The notes under the pieces are model-generated. The model was not told the origin of the DNA and did not search any database. It saw nothing but the letters and a program-made list of their open reading frames with translations. From the NCBI RefSeq assembly GCF_000828085.3, contig NZ_JXCA02000023.1, forward strand, positions 30,128-94,127: DNA of 64,000 bases, written 5' to 3'. This stretch comes from Scytonema tolypothrichoides VB-61278. GTDB taxonomy: Bacteria > Cyanobacteriota > Cyanobacteriia > Cyanobacteriales > Nostocaceae. Shown here in pieces: positions 1-9,229 of this stretch; position 1 is the first letter of the stretch; every line of letters begins with the position of its first letter. A program made the translations under genes and the position numbers.

Positions 1-87
1 TTTTCCACGCTTAGATGGTTCTTCAGGAAATACATCATCAAACAGTTTCCATTCAAGGTCACTTAATCCTTCAAAACGCCCAGCCAT
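1..87 (-). CDS. IS5-like transposase, N-terminal part (cut by window edge)
   Basis: Only the first 29 codons are in the window, read leftward from an ATG at 87. The peptide starts MAGRFEGLSDLEWKLF and continues with a PEEPSKRGK stretch. From memory this is the usual opening of cyanobacterial IS5-family (DUF4096-type) transposases, whose N-terminal domain precedes the DDE catalytic domain. The rest of the gene lies to the left, so it cannot be told whether the element is intact. Just upstream of the start, 99-118 holds a perfect 9-bp inverted repeat (CTCTTCTTG, 2-nt loop), which may belong to the end of the element. Confidence 0.7.
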   Translation of the reverse strand, partial: MAGRFEGLSDLEWKLFDDVFPEEPSKRGK

Positions 88-388
88 AAATAGATACACT
101 CTTCTTGCACAAGAAGAGATTACCATATTTTGATATTAGTGGGATAGGTTCTTATATTTGGCTGAATCATCCCGCATTTATGCAACGCCTGAAAAACTTT
201 TCAACACAGGACTGAACCGCTGGTATAGTTCTATTGCCAATCGTAATACTTCTCTGTAATAGGGATATTATCAACACGATGAGGTTAATGTAGGCGAACG
301 CACCCTTGATATTCATACTCTTGTAAAGGCGATCGCTACTGCTTTATTAATTAGTGCCAGCTTGCTGTCTTAGTGTAGATAGTTCGAG
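88..388. other. Spacer with possible gene debris
   Basis: No intact gene. A 9-bp hairpin lies at 99-118. The only coherent reading frame runs rightward from about 266 to a TAG at 371-373; it has no start codon and ends VKAIATALLISASLLS. It could be the tail of a decayed gene. I do not recognise the family. Confidence 0.35.
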
Positions 389-1207
389 TTACTGCTGGTT
401 TTGCAACCAAACTGCCAAGTCAGATATTTCAGAAAAGTCAAACAGCGCGTCGCTTAAATCATCTAGCTGGTTAATCGACAGTGCTTGAAGCTGTTGCTGT
501 AATTCAGGAGAAATTGTGCCAAATCGCCGTGAAAGTAGGCGAGTTAAGGTTTGTAGCTTTCCTTGCTTGGCACCTTTTTCTAGTATTTCTTGATAAATTG
601 GTGACTCTAGCATTAGTTCCTCCCTGAAATATTGGCGAATGAGTTGTTTATTGAACTTCAAGGCAGCTAGTACCTCTACGCAAGCTGTGATGTTTTGCTG
701 TTGTTCTGGTTCTTCAATTTTATCTATTTCCACAGCAACTTGTTCTAGCAAACCTGCTGGTGCATCTGTGGAAGCCAAAACTGCTAATGGTAGCAGTGCG
801 GGGTTAGCCAGAAGCGGTTTCGGATCTTGCTCCCACAAGCGTATAATTCTATATTCATGTCTTGTATTCCCAACTGCAACCTCATTGATGTAAACAGCAG
901 GGGAATCTGTTTGTTTTAGAAAAATGACTACTTGTTCGATGGGACATTCGTATTTTCGATATATCCTTAACCAGTAATCCAGCATTCTCACAGGGAGAGA
1001 TGGTTTTGATTTAGGAACAGTTTGGAACTCCAAATGAAGGATGCTGCCTCGTTCTGGTAGTTGGAATAAAGCATCAGAACGGATTGGTTCCACGCTTAAT
1101 TCTGTGGGTAAAACCTGAATATTTGTTTCTTGCGAGTTCAGCAACCACTGTACAAAAGGTAATGGATACTCAGATGTTAAAAACCGACAGATGCTATCGT
1201 ATGCCAA
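389..1207 (-). CDS. DUF4351 / Rpn-family putative nuclease
   Basis: The protein resembles the cyanobacterial Rpn/PD-(D/E)XK-like family. An N-terminal nuclease-like part carries the LEPIRSDALF and LHLEFQT segments and a RMLDYWLRIYRKY stretch. The C-terminal 55 residues (LLSRRFGTISPELQQQLQAL onward) are a DUF4351 domain. The frame is open to 1345, but the upstream 46 codons look non-homologous. A TTG at 1207 directly before AYDSICRFL has a GAAG Shine-Dalgarno-like motif 8 nt upstream, and family members begin here, so I chose it (272 aa). The longer start would overlap the end of leuS by 14 bp. Rpn-type proteins are thought to be recombination-promoting DNA nucleases, but DUF4351 members are mostly uncharacterised, so the role is inferred from the family only. 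Confidence 0.75.
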   Translation of the reverse strand: MAYDSICRFLTSEYPLPFVQWLLNSQETNIQVLPTELSVEPIRSDALFQLPERGSILHLEFQTVPKSKPSLPVRMLDYWLRIYRKYECPIEQVVIFLKQTDSPAVYINEVAVGNTRHEYRIIRLWEQDPKPLLANPALLPLAVLASTDAPAGLLEQVAVEIDKIEEPEQQQNITACVEVLAALKFNKQLIRQYFREELMLESPIYQEILEKGAKQGKLQTLTRLLSRRFGTISPELQQQLQALSINQLDDLSDALFDFSEISDLAVWLQNQQ

Positions 1208-1331
1208 GGGTATTTCTTCAAAATGTACAAAACAGATTTTAGTACGAAATAGGACTGTTACAAACAAAAAAGAAGGCAACAAAAATATCACCTTCTTCAT
1301 GTTCTTCATTTCCTCAATGAGAAAAAACCCT

Positions 1332-3911
1332 TTAACCAACGACAAAGTTCACCAACTTCCCTGGCACCACAATCACCTTTTTAATTTCCTTACCTTCAAT
1401 AAAACGCTGAACAATTTCTGACTCACGAGCATACTTTTCCAACTCTGCTTTATCAGCTTGTGCCGGAACTTGAAAATCTGCACGCTTTTTGCCGTTGACT
1501 TGAATCACCAAAGTGATTTCATCAGCAACCAAAGCAGATTCATCATACTTCAACCAAGCTTGTTTATGGACAGATTCAGTGTTACCCAATTGCTGCCATA
1601 ATTCTTCAGCAATGTGAGGTGCAAAAGGTGCCAACAAAACTATTAAAGTCTGAATACCTTCTGCATAAACTGGTGAATCTTTGCAGCTAGCTTCAGCCAA
1701 AGCGTTACTCAACTTCATCAATTCTGATACCGCCGTATTGAATTGATATTCGCCTTCCACATCTTCCGTAGCTTCTTTGATAGCAATGTGAATTGCCCGC
1801 CGCAAGTCTTTTTCTGCTTTACTCAATTGAGTTTGCTGATTATTAACCTCTCTTGGCTGGGCGGTAAAATCAGTTACCAATCGCCAAACTCTGTTCAAAA
1901 AGCGGAATTGTCCTTCCACATCAGCTTCATCCCATTCCAAGTCTTTTTCTGGGGGCGCTTTGAACAAAATAAACATCCGGGCGGTATCTACACCATATTT
2001 GCTGATAACCTCTTCTGGTGCGACACCATTACCCTTAGACTTAGACATGGTGGCGTAAAGGCGTTGCAATGGTTCACCAGTTTGCGGATCGCGAGGATCA
2101 TCTGGATTGCTGACAAGATACGAAGGAATCCATTTATCTTTTCCAGACTTGTTAGGATTCAAATAAGTTAAACCCTGCACCATGCCTTGAGTCAACAAGC
2201 GTTGAAAGGGTTCATCAAAATTCAACAAACCTCTATCTCGCAATACCTTAGTAAAGAACCGCGAATACAACAAATGCAAAATCGCGTGTTCAATACCACC
2301 TACATATTGATCGACTGGCATCCAGTCATTTGTCTTCGCGGAATCAAAAACCTGCTTGTCATTCTTAGCATCGGTAAAGCGCAAGAAATACCACGAGGAA
2401 TCAATAAAGGTGTCCATCGTGTCGGTTTCCCGCTTTGCTGGAGTGCCGCAAGTTGGGCAAGGAACATTTACCCAATCTTCCAATTTAGCCAAAGGTGAAG
2501 GTCCGCGTCCAGAGAATTCAACATTTTCTGGCAACTGCACCGGCAAATCTTCTTCAGGGACTGGTACTATACCACAGTTAGGGCAGTGAATCACTGGAAT
2601 GGGTGCGCCCCAGTACCTCTGCCGCGAAATCAACCAATCGCGTAAGCGATACTGTACCCGCGCTTTACCAAAACCTTGTTGTTCAGCGTATGCGACGATC
2701 GCACTCTTAGCATCAACAGAAGCCATTCCATCAAATTGACTGGAATTAATCACAATTCCTGGTTCTGTATATGCCTGTTGTAGAGACGTTGCATCCGAGA
2801 GTTCTACATTATCAGGTGGCACAATCACCACTTTGATGGGCAGATTCTGTTCCTTAGCAAACTTGAAATCTCGTGCGTCGTGTGCGGGAACACCCATCAC
2901 CGCGCCCGTACCGTACTCGTACAGCACGTAATCAGCAATCCAGATAGGAATTTCTTCCCCGGTAAACGGGTTAATTGCTTTACCCCCAGTCGGAATTCCA
3001 CGCTTAGGTTTATCTTCAGCGGTGCGTTCCAACTCGCTTTGATTGGAAACCTCTTGAATAAAAGCTTCTACCGCTGCTTCCCGTTCTTGTGTTGTCACAC
3101 GCTTTGTCAAGGGATGTTCTGGTGCTAACACAACGTAGCTAACACCATAAACTGTATCTGGGCGAGTGGTGTACACACCAATTTTCTCTTCCATCCCAAC
3201 AACAGGAAATTCCAAGTACGCCCCTGTTGACTTACCAATCCAGTTTGCCTGCATCAACTTGACGCGTTCAGGCCAACCTGGTAACTTATCGAGGTCATTC
3301 AACAATTCTTCAGCGTAGTCAGTAATTTTTAAAAACCACTGCCGCAAGAGTTTACGTTCAACTTTAGCACCACTGCGCCAAGAACGTCCCTCGCTATCAA
3401 CTTGCTCATTTGCCACGACAGTTTGGTCAATTGGATCCCAGTTTACAGCAGCTTCTTTTTGGTAAGCTAATCCCGCTTTTAAAAATTGCAAAAAAATCCA
3501 TTGCGTCCACTTGTAATAGTCTGGTGAACAAGTAGCAAGTTCGCAATCCCAATCAATCGAAAAGCCAAGACGCTTTAATTGTTGCTGCATCTGAGACATA
3601 TTTTCGTACGTCCACTTCGCAGGCGGTATTCCTCTGTCAATCGCGGCGTTTTCTGCTGGTAAGCCAAAAGCATCCCAACCCATAGGATGTAGTACCCGAT
3701 AACCTTGCATCCGTTTGAGGCGGGCAATCACATCAGTAATCGTATAATTACGGACGTGACCCATGTGCAGGCTGCCCGAAGGATAAGGGAACATGGACAA
3801 GGCGTAGTATTTTGGTTTACTGCTATCTGTAACAGTTTTATCTAAACCTTGTTCAGTCCATGTTTTTTGCCATTTTTCCTCAATTGCTGCTGGGTTATAT
3901 CGGGACTCCAC
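1332..3911 (-). CDS. leuS: Leucine--tRNA ligase
   Basis: Class I aminoacyl-tRNA synthetase that charges tRNA-Leu with leucine in the cytoplasm. The 859-aa length is normal for bacterial LeuRS. The HIGH motif appears as HMGH at residues 49-52 ([12 protein letters not shown]) and the KMSKS loop as MSKSK near residue 620. The CP1 editing domain sits between them, with the threonine-rich [10 protein letters not shown] segment and the [12 protein letters not shown] motif. Zn-type CPNCG and CPTCG pairs are present. The C-terminal domain ends with the usual ...[12 protein letters not shown]. The start follows the conserved [14 protein letters not shown]. One oddity is a short stretch near residues 370-378 that matches a palindromic repeat found elsewhere in the window (see 2778-2807). 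The gene is divergent from the kinase-like gene at 4053. Confidence 0.97.
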   Translation of the reverse strand: MESRYNPAAIEEKWQKTWTEQGLDKTVTDSSKPKYYALSMFPYPSGSLHMGHVRNYTITDVIARLKRMQGYRVLHPMGWDAFGLPAENAAIDRGIPPAKWTYENMSQMQQQLKRLGFSIDWDCELATCSPDYYKWTQWIFLQFLKAGLAYQKEAAVNWDPIDQTVVANEQVDSEGRSWRSGAKVERKLLRQWFLKITDYAEELLNDLDKLPGWPERVKLMQANWIGKSTGAYLEFPVVGMEEKIGVYTTRPDTVYGVSYVVLAPEHPLTKRVTTQEREAAVEAFIQEVSNQSELERTAEDKPKRGIPTGGKAINPFTGEEIPIWIADYVLYEYGTGAVMGVPAHDARDFKFAKEQNLPIKVVIVPPDNVELSDATSLQQAYTEPGIVINSSQFDGMASVDAKSAIVAYAEQQGFGKARVQYRLRDWLISRQRYWGAPIPVIHCPNCGIVPVPEEDLPVQLPENVEFSGRGPSPLAKLEDWVNVPCPTCGTPAKRETDTMDTFIDSSWYFLRFTDAKNDKQVFDSAKTNDWMPVDQYVGGIEHAILHLLYSRFFTKVLRDRGLLNFDEPFQRLLTQGMVQGLTYLNPNKSGKDKWIPSYLVSNPDDPRDPQTGEPLQRLYATMSKSKGNGVAPEEVISKYGVDTARMFILFKAPPEKDLEWDEADVEGQFRFLNRVWRLVTDFTAQPREVNNQQTQLSKAEKDLRRAIHIAIKEATEDVEGEYQFNTAVSELMKLSNALAEASCKDSPVYAEGIQTLIVLLAPFAPHIAEELWQQLGNTESVHKQAWLKYDESALVADEITLVIQVNGKKRADFQVPAQADKAELEKYARESEIVQRFIEGKEIKKVIVVPGKLVNFVVG
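2778..2807. repeat. Palindrome-derived repeat inside leuS
   Basis: A 30-bp stretch begins TGTAGA and ends TCTACA. On the leuS strand it contains TGCAACGTCTCTACA, the same 15-mer that forms the right half of the intergenic palindrome at 57124-57149. It encodes about ten residues ([10 protein letters not shown]) of the editing-domain linker, in frame. Confidence 0.5.
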
Positions 3912-4052
3912 AACGAGAACTCCTAACTGAATTTAATAGTCGCTTCTGTTTCGCTATTGTGGCATAATCTAGAGTTACCGTGACGGCACTGCGATCCGTG
4001 CATATTAAAGCGGTGGTGCTGGGAGCGGTGCTAGAGTTGACAATAGAAGAAC

Positions 4053-4640
4053 ATGAAATCAGACATCATTCTGATTGGTCCGATTGGTACTGGCAAAACT
4101 ACGATTGGGGCGCTTCTAGCTTACAGGCTCAGTCTTCCACAATACTCGATGGATGAGCGACGGTGGGACTACTACAAGGCGATCGGCTATGACGAGGAAC
4201 TAGCAAAGCATAAGCGAGAAACTGAGGGGTTCTGGGGAGTCTACCAGTATTGGAAGCCATTTGAAGCCTATGCTGTTGAAAGGCTGCTATCCGAACATAA
4301 CCAATGCATCATTGATTTTGGGGCTGGTCATTCCGTGTATGAGGACGCTGCTTTATTCCAACGAGTTCAGCAAGCTCTAGCACCGTATCCTAATGTTGTT
4401 CTTTTACTTCCATCACCCAACGAATATGAGTCAGTGCAGATCCTCAATGAGCGCAATAAGTATGTGCCAGATGATAAACCAAACATCAACGAACACTTCG
4501 TCAGACACGCCTCAAACTATGAGCTTGCGAAGTTCACGGTATACACCAAAGGCAAGACACCAGAAGAAACTTGCAGCGAGATTCTGAATTTGATAGAGGG
4601 TAACTCCTTGTATCCTTGGAACGACTCAACTAGTTGCTGA
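4053..4640 (+). CDS. P-loop kinase-like protein (shikimate/adenylate kinase fold)
   Basis: A 195-aa cytoplasmic protein with a clear Walker A motif GPIGTGKTT at residues 9-17, followed by GALLAYRLSLPQYSMDER, the arrangement seen in shikimate- and gluconate-kinase-like P-loop enzymes. An acidic segment CIIDFGAGHSVY near residue 90 could form the Walker B or substrate pocket. The usual shikimate-binding DxxR/GGG motifs are not evident, so the substrate is unknown. A GAAG ribosome-binding motif precedes the ATG. It reads away from leuS with a 141-bp shared upstream region and stands alone. Confidence 0.75.
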   Translation: MKSDIILIGPIGTGKTTIGALLAYRLSLPQYSMDERRWDYYKAIGYDEELAKHKRETEGFWGVYQYWKPFEAYAVERLLSEHNQCIIDFGAGHSVYEDAALFQRVQQALAPYPNVVLLLPSPNEYESVQILNERNKYVPDDKPNINEHFVRHASNYELAKFTVYTKGKTPEETCSEILNLIEGNSLYPWNDSTSC

Positions 4641-4937
4641 GTTTTTTGCCTGTTTTCTTTAAATTGCACTAACTGGTGTACTGCTTTGCTGCGGTAGAGC
4701 TCTACATAGCAATTAGACAGCCAGGGGTCGTATCCCTGTACCATGTTCAAATATAAGAGTTGTCATCGTCTATAGATACTCAAGGGGATTTTTCAAAAAC
4801 TTTTTATGTATTATTAGTTACTTTATTTCGGGAAGCCATACTACGTTATAATTTTTTGTAACTTAATAACATTTTAATAATTAGATACTTGTTTTTTAAA
4901 TATCAAAACTAAGCTAGCTATATTTTGTCCATTTCTT

Positions 4938-5588
4938 TTATGCTGAGGTCAATAAACTCAATAAATTTACTGCATTAACTACATATACACCATTAATTTG
5001 CTTGCTCTGCTCGATTTTCTCTAGATTAGCCTGCGTAAAACAAATGATTGGTTGCACAAAACTCACGCGCTTCATGTCTTTTAAAGCGCTTGCTTGACCT
5101 TTAACTGCTTGTAACAAGTTTTTCCTATTGTTAAAATCATGAACCTGCTTGCCGTAGCGTCGCTTCAGCATAGTACCATCAAAAAATATTCTGCCTTTGT
5201 TACTTTTGACATCTACTACAAAATAATTGCTTTTAGGGGAACGCAAAAATACATCTGCATCACCCCAGCGCTTAAGCGGAACATTGTATTCAATTATCCA
5301 GCCTTGGCGTTCCAGAGGTTTTAACAGTCGCGCTACCTCTTCTTCTCCGTGGGCACCTTGATCTGCTTGATTGGCTTTGATCCACAACTTTTGCCCTTGT
5401 TGGTAAAGCAAAGCTGCACCAACCCAGCAGCCAACCACAATCAATATTCCCAATCCCAACGTGATTGGTATCAGTAACAAAATCAAAAAAGGAGAGACGA
5501 CTAAACTAAATACTCCTCCAAAGCGTGCTAAAGCTTCACTTCTACGTTCTTGAGCTAGTTGTCTGATTCTCCTGCCAGCTTTTGGCAC
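4938..5588 (-). CDS. NERD-domain (nuclease-related) membrane protein
   Basis: A 216-aa protein beginning at a GTG. The first 35 residues are basic and glutamine/arginine rich. Residues about 30-70 form one or two hydrophobic segments (FSLVVSPFLILLLIPITLGL, then LIVVGCWVGAALLY). The NERD domain follows with GAHGEEEVARLLKPL, a WGDADVFL segment and the YFVVDVKSNKG core, where the D...DVKSNKG pattern corresponds to the PD-(D/E)XK-like catalytic motif. NERD proteins are thought to be DNA-processing or signalling nucleases, but this subfamily is uncharacterised. It stands alone, convergent with the kinase-like gene. Confidence 0.8.
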   Translation of the reverse strand: MPKAGRRIRQLAQERRSEALARFGGVFSLVVSPFLILLLIPITLGLGILIVVGCWVGAALLYQQGQKLWIKANQADQGAHGEEEVARLLKPLERQGWIIEYNVPLKRWGDADVFLRSPKSNYFVVDVKSNKGRIFFDGTMLKRRYGKQVHDFNNRKNLLQAVKGQASALKDMKRVSFVQPIICFTQANLEKIEQSKQINGVYVVNAVNLLSLLTSA

Positions 5589-5700
5589 ATCGAGTCCCCT
5601 AGTTGAAATTGTTATATTTATAATATTGGGACAATTAGCAAAATTTTACCTTGAAACAGGCATTTTTGTAACTAACAACTTCAGGAGTTATTAAGGATTC

Positions 5701-6111
5701 TTGGTGATAAAAATTTTTGTCTACGGGACTCTTAAACCAGGTGAAGAAAATTATCAAATATACTGTGCTGGTAAGGTAGTCAATACTACTAGAGCCGTTG
5801 CACAGGGAAAATTGTTTGCCCTACCAATGGGTTATCCAGCGATGACGCCAGGAGATAGCGCAGTCTACGGATATTTACTCTCATTTGAGAACCGAGACGT
5901 GTTGATGGCTTTGGACGAGTTGGAAGATTACCACCCTGATCGAGACGCATCAGAAAATCTTTACAACAGAAAACAAATAGAAACCCAGGATCTACAAGGA
6001 AACTTGCTTGGTTATGCCTGGGTTTACATAATGACAGAAGAGCTAACTATTCAATTACAAGGTATCCACCAACCCAATGGTTGGTGGAGTGGTTTGAATA
6101 AAGAGAAATAA
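5701..6111 (+). CDS. Gamma-glutamylcyclotransferase-family protein (AIG2-like)
   Basis: A 136-aa protein opening with the family hallmark IFVYGTLKPGEENY, the loop that binds the gamma-glutamyl moiety. The ALDELEDYHP segment in the middle supplies the acidic residue expected to be catalytic in this fold. The start could be the TTG at 5701 or the GTG at 5704; an AAGG motif lies 4-7 nt upstream and fits the GTG slightly better. Members cleave gamma-glutamyl amines or peptides to 5-oxoproline, but the exact substrate cannot be read from sequence. The gene ends close to and converges on the anti-sigma gene. Confidence 0.8.
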   Translation: MVIKIFVYGTLKPGEENYQIYCAGKVVNTTRAVAQGKLFALPMGYPAMTPGDSAVYGYLLSFENRDVLMALDELEDYHPDRDASENLYNRKQIETQDLQGNLLGYAWVYIMTEELTIQLQGIHQPNGWWSGLNKEK

Positions 6112-6166
6112 TGAATTATAAATTTTTTAACTGATTTTTCACTTAAAATTCATCATTCATAACTTT

Positions 6167-6805
6167 TTAATTTACATTGTATTCAGCATGAAAGTTGTGC
6201 TCAATATCTTGCGATTGAGGCTCTACTTTTTTATCATCTAAATTTTCCGGAGAGGCTTCTGCTGTTTTTGGAATTGGGATCACCGGATTATTTATAGCAA
6301 CCCTAAGCGGTGAGGCGACACCAGGAGTAGACATGACTGATTGTGTCTGCTGCATTGGTTGGTTCTGAGCCAGTTGAGGTATCCCAGACTCACCACCTGT
6401 CAGTAAACCAGATAAGGCGCTAATGACGCAAGCTGCAATAGCAGCGCCTCCAGCTATCCATACTAGCCTAGGGCGACGGCTCAAACGTGCCATCACTTGC
6501 TCGACTGTTTCTTCTACTGACCGTTGTGATTCTGGTACTGGAATAGCCCGTACACCTTGCCGCAACTTTGATAGTCGCCCATACAAACGCTTAACTGTCG
6601 CATCCTCTGCAAGCCATTTCTCGACTTGCTTGCGTTCAGCAGCCGTCACCTCACCATCGAGGTAAGCACTTAATAACTCGAAGCGATCGCGCTTCACCAT
6701 ATCCATAGCACCCGTTGATTCATTGGTATGCTCAGCATTCCCACCTGGCAAATCTTTGTGATGTTCCAAGGGAGAACGGTCATCAAACTGAGAATCAGTA
6801 GTCAT
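6167..6805 (-). CDS. Anti-sigma factor, partner of SigG
   Basis: A 212-aa protein encoded just after sigG on the same strand. Residues about 40-90 (FELLSAYLDGEVTAAERKQV...) match the helical anti-sigma domain of RseA/zinc-anti-sigma type, but no HxxxCxxC zinc motif is visible, so binding is probably zinc-independent. A single hydrophobic span (LVWIAGGAAIAACVISALSG) follows near residue 120. The remainder is a proline/glutamine-rich, probably periplasmic tail. This is the layout of a membrane-anchored anti-sigma factor released by proteolysis. I chose the ATG at 6805; the frame extends to a GTG at 6841. The gap to sigG is 157 bp, so co-transcription is likely but not certain. Confidence 0.85.
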   Translation of the reverse strand: MTTDSQFDDRSPLEHHKDLPGGNAEHTNESTGAMDMVKRDRFELLSAYLDGEVTAAERKQVEKWLAEDATVKRLYGRLSKLRQGVRAIPVPESQRSVEETVEQVMARLSRRPRLVWIAGGAAIAACVISALSGLLTGGESGIPQLAQNQPMQQTQSVMSTPGVASPLRVAINNPVIPIPKTAEASPENLDDKKVEPQSQDIEHNFHAEYNVN

Positions 6806-6962
6806 TTTAACATTATTACCAATTCCTACACGGGTAAACACGGCGGATTAAGGATGAGAAATGAATCAATTCTTCCCCTATTGGCAGAAGCACTCTGTAA
6901 TCTCTTTAATAATACTAACGAATTATCATAATCTGCCATTAACCAAAGGACGGAAACTGTCA

Positions 6963-7619
6963 TTACGAATCTAAATAATTTTGCAACTGAGATTGCAATC
7001 TCGCTCTTGCTCTAGCTATTCTCGACTTAACTGTTCCTAGAGAAACACCAGTGATTTCGGCAATTTCTTCATATGCCAATCCTTCAATTTCTCGCAGAAC
7101 AATTGTTGTGCGGAATACTTCTGGCAAATCGGCGATCGCCTCACGTAGTTGCTCATAAAATTCTCTAGTCGTGAGTTCTTCCTCTGGTCCTGGAGTATCT
7201 CCTGCAATTTCCCAATCCATCTCGCCATCGTCTACCGAACGGGGAGCATCCAGTGACAAAGGACTGACAACCCGCTTGCGCTTACGCAACTCATCGTAAA
7301 ATAAGTTGGTGGCAATACGGCTTAACCAGCCTCGGAATTTGGATGGTTCTTGTAATCGGTTAATATTCCGATACACACGAATCCAAACTTCTTGAGCCAA
7401 ATCAGCTCTGTCAGGCCAATCAGGAGCCAGATGGTATAAAACTCTATCAACCTGGGATTGATATCTACGTAACAACTCAGCAAACGCAGCACGATCAGGG
7501 CGTAATCCTGCTTGACAACGCAAAATTAGGTCGTGATTTGAGAGTTTATCAACTTGTACTGAGGTTTCTGGAAGCCTCGTATCAACCGTTGACCAGGATA
7601 CAGTAATCGATTGACTCAT
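6963..7619 (-). CDS. sigG: ECF (group 3) RNA polymerase sigma factor SigG
   Basis: A 218-aa extracytoplasmic-function sigma factor. Region 2 includes PDWPDRADLAQEVWIRVYRN and SKFRGWLSRIATNLFYDELR. Region 4 includes the helix-turn-helix LAYEEIAEITGVSLGTVKSRIARARARL. The sequence resembles cyanobacterial SigG, the envelope-stress sigma factor, as I recall it. The ATG at 7619 is preferred over a GTG at 7628 because a sigma-E-like promoter lies 33-60 bp upstream of it and gives a short leader of about 26 nt. Next downstream is its anti-sigma gene. The strong promoter match suggests that SigG drives its own transcription. Confidence 0.9.
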   Translation of the reverse strand: MSQSITVSWSTVDTRLPETSVQVDKLSNHDLILRCQAGLRPDRAAFAELLRRYQSQVDRVLYHLAPDWPDRADLAQEVWIRVYRNINRLQEPSKFRGWLSRIATNLFYDELRKRKRVVSPLSLDAPRSVDDGEMDWEIAGDTPGPEEELTTREFYEQLREAIADLPEVFRTTIVLREIEGLAYEEIAEITGVSLGTVKSRIARARARLQSQLQNYLDS

Positions 7620-7651
7620 AGATCGCACTGGCTTTAAATCATCCCTATCTA

Positions 7652-7679
7652 TTAGACCTGTTAATGAGTTGGAAGTTCC
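7652..7679 (-). promoter_or_regulatory. Sigma-E-type promoter of sigG
   Basis: On the minus strand the sequence reads GGAACTT (7679-7673), a 15-nt spacer, then GTCTAA (7657-7652). Both boxes are exact matches to the textbook RpoE/ECF -35 and -10 consensus. The predicted transcription start is near 7645, about 26 nt before the sigG ATG. Confidence 0.75.
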
Positions 7680-8005
7680 TTGATTGAGTGACGGATTTTT
7701 GACTGGAACACTCTTGGTATACTAAACTGGGCAGAACTACATGGAACAAAAAACGACCACCAACGTCTTTTACAAAGACACTCGCCTTGGTGCACCTCTT
7801 TTGTTGAAGGTACAAGCTATCGGGCAATGTTACTTATATTTGTGCGATCTTGAGAACTGACCACCTACGCTTGACAAATTTGAACCAGAAACAAACCAGA
7901 ACGAAATCAACTCAGTAAGATTCAACAATCCCAAACTGAAGACTGCATTTTGTGTTCTGTGAGTTCTGAATTCAATGCAAGTCAATTGCTTGTTTTAGAA
8001 AACTT

Positions 8006-8158
8006 TTATTGCCGTGGCAACGTTACCACGATATTTGGTGCTGTTTCAGCTTCTTGTTGGTAATGGATATTTGTATTCGTTTGCTTGGGTATGTGAACCT
8101 GCGAAAATAGATTTAAAGAAAAAGTAATCGTAACTGCTAGCAATAGTTTTTCCAACAT
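8006..8158 (-). CDS. Small secreted peptide, unknown function
   Basis: A 50-codon frame starting MLEKLLLAVTITFSLNLFSQ, which looks like a signal peptide, and ending with a short hydrophilic tail (ETAPNIVVTLPRQ). A GAGAG ribosome-binding motif sits about 9 nt upstream of the ATG at 8158. The frame extends to 8221 but the extra residues are unlike a secreted start. It lies between sigG and the L,D-transpeptidase gene. I do not recognise the family. The signal-like start and spacing argue for a real gene, but it is short. Confidence 0.5.
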   Translation of the reverse strand: MLEKLLLAVTITFSLNLFSQVHIPKQTNTNIHYQQEAETAPNIVVTLPRQ

Positions 8159-8524
8159 AATTTTTCTCTCACCCACGCCAATAATGATTGCTACATTTAG
8201 TGAAGAGTTCCACCAGAGCAAAGTTTTTTACCTGAACTTGATTCACCTGAAAGCAGTAACGCAATGTCCTTAAGACCAGTTTGCCTGGGACTATTGACAA
8301 ATTCATGAGGGAACTGATAAGTCTTGATGAATTTTTGGTAACTCGATCATGAAAAGATAAAAAAATACCAGTATAACTATTCCTAGACCAAGATCATTAA
8401 ATGCCAGTTTCAAAGAGTTGGCACAGGGCAAGGGTATGGTGGGTGCAGTAGGTCAAAGGTTAGAGTAAGGTAGGGTAAGCTGATAGCTAAATGGAAGAAC
8501 TGGGTCTGCTAAAGAGAATAGACG
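8159..8524. other. Divergent intergenic region, no gene seen
   Basis: This 366-bp spacer must hold the promoters of the small secreted peptide and of the L,D-transpeptidase. A GGAACTC element near 8206-8212 on the minus strand resembles an ECF -35 box but lacks a matching -10. I see no hairpin or repeat of note. Confidence 0.4.
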
Positions 8525-9196
8525 ATGGCGAGAGTAAGAAACGACTTATTAACACGTGTAGTGATGTTGCTCTGTTTTGGTACAGCACTGCTATCTCTGG
8601 CTGTCCGGTGGCACATGACGAGTTCTACGACTGCTGATACAAACTTAAAAACAGGTGGAAACGTTATGTTATCGGAAAAAGCCTTTGCAGCAGAAAAACC
8701 GTGGCAAGCGATACAGGGAAGACAAAATTCAATTGCGTCCAACATCTCAAATTTTTTATCAGCCAAAGGTTCGGTTCAAGAAAAATTATCTTTCAGCTTG
8801 GCTTCTGCGAAGACTCAATTGGTTGTTGCTTTGAGCGATCGCCGCGTTTACGTTTATCGTGGGGATGTTGTGATCGCAAGCTACCCAATCGGTGTGGGGA
8901 AGAAAGGCTGGGAAACCCCCATTGGTACCTTCCAAGTTATACACAAGCAACTAAATCCGATGTGGCGTCACCCAATTACTGGCAAAGTCTTTCCGTCAGG
9001 TGAGGATAGTCCTTTAGGAGACCGATGGATTGGTTTTTGGTCAGATGGACGCAATCAAATTGGCTTTCACGGCACACCAGATGAGGAGGTTGTGGGCAGT
9101 GCAATATCTCACGGGTGCTTGCGGATGCGTAATCCCGATGTGCGCCTACTTTACCACCAGGTGAGTTTAGGTACACCAGTGGAAGTACGTCAATAG
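8525..9196 (+). CDS. L,D-transpeptidase (YkuD domain), membrane-anchored
   Basis: A 223-aa protein with an N-terminal membrane anchor or uncleaved signal (residues about 8-28, LLTRVVMLLCFGTALLSLAV). The YkuD domain occupies residues about 95-222. It contains the HGTPDEEVVGSAISHGCLRM block, with the catalytic cysteine in SHGC near residue 197 and the conserved histidine in FHGT. Family members form 3-3 cross-links in peptidoglycan or attach proteins to it in the periplasm. Placement beside sigG suggests an envelope-maintenance role. A palindrome follows the stop codon immediately. Confidence 0.92.
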   Translation: MARVRNDLLTRVVMLLCFGTALLSLAVRWHMTSSTTADTNLKTGGNVMLSEKAFAAEKPWQAIQGRQNSIASNISNFLSAKGSVQEKLSFSLASAKTQLVVALSDRRVYVYRGDVVIASYPIGVGKKGWETPIGTFQVIHKQLNPMWRHPITGKVFPSGEDSPLGDRWIGFWSDGRNQIGFHGTPDEEVVGSAISHGCLRMRNPDVRLLYHQVSLGTPVEVRQ

Positions 9197-9214
9197 TTGA
9201 CTGTTAACAGTCAA
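9197..9214. terminator. Palindrome between convergent genes
   Basis: TTGACTGTTAACAGTCAA is an 18-bp perfect palindrome directly after the L,D-transpeptidase stop and 15 bp before the end of the oppositely oriented ComFB gene. It probably serves as a bidirectional terminator. A partial copy (AACTGTTAACAATCA) follows. Confidence 0.5.
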
Positions 9215-9229
9215 CTGTTAACAATCACT

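Noticed and set aside
1208-1345. Extended N-terminus of the DUF4351 gene resembling a signal peptide
   Set aside because: It overlaps leuS and does not match family starts; the TTG with GAAG motif fits better.
7645-7827. 60-aa frame upstream of sigG
   Set aside because: It overlaps the promoter region of sigG and shows no protein-like features.
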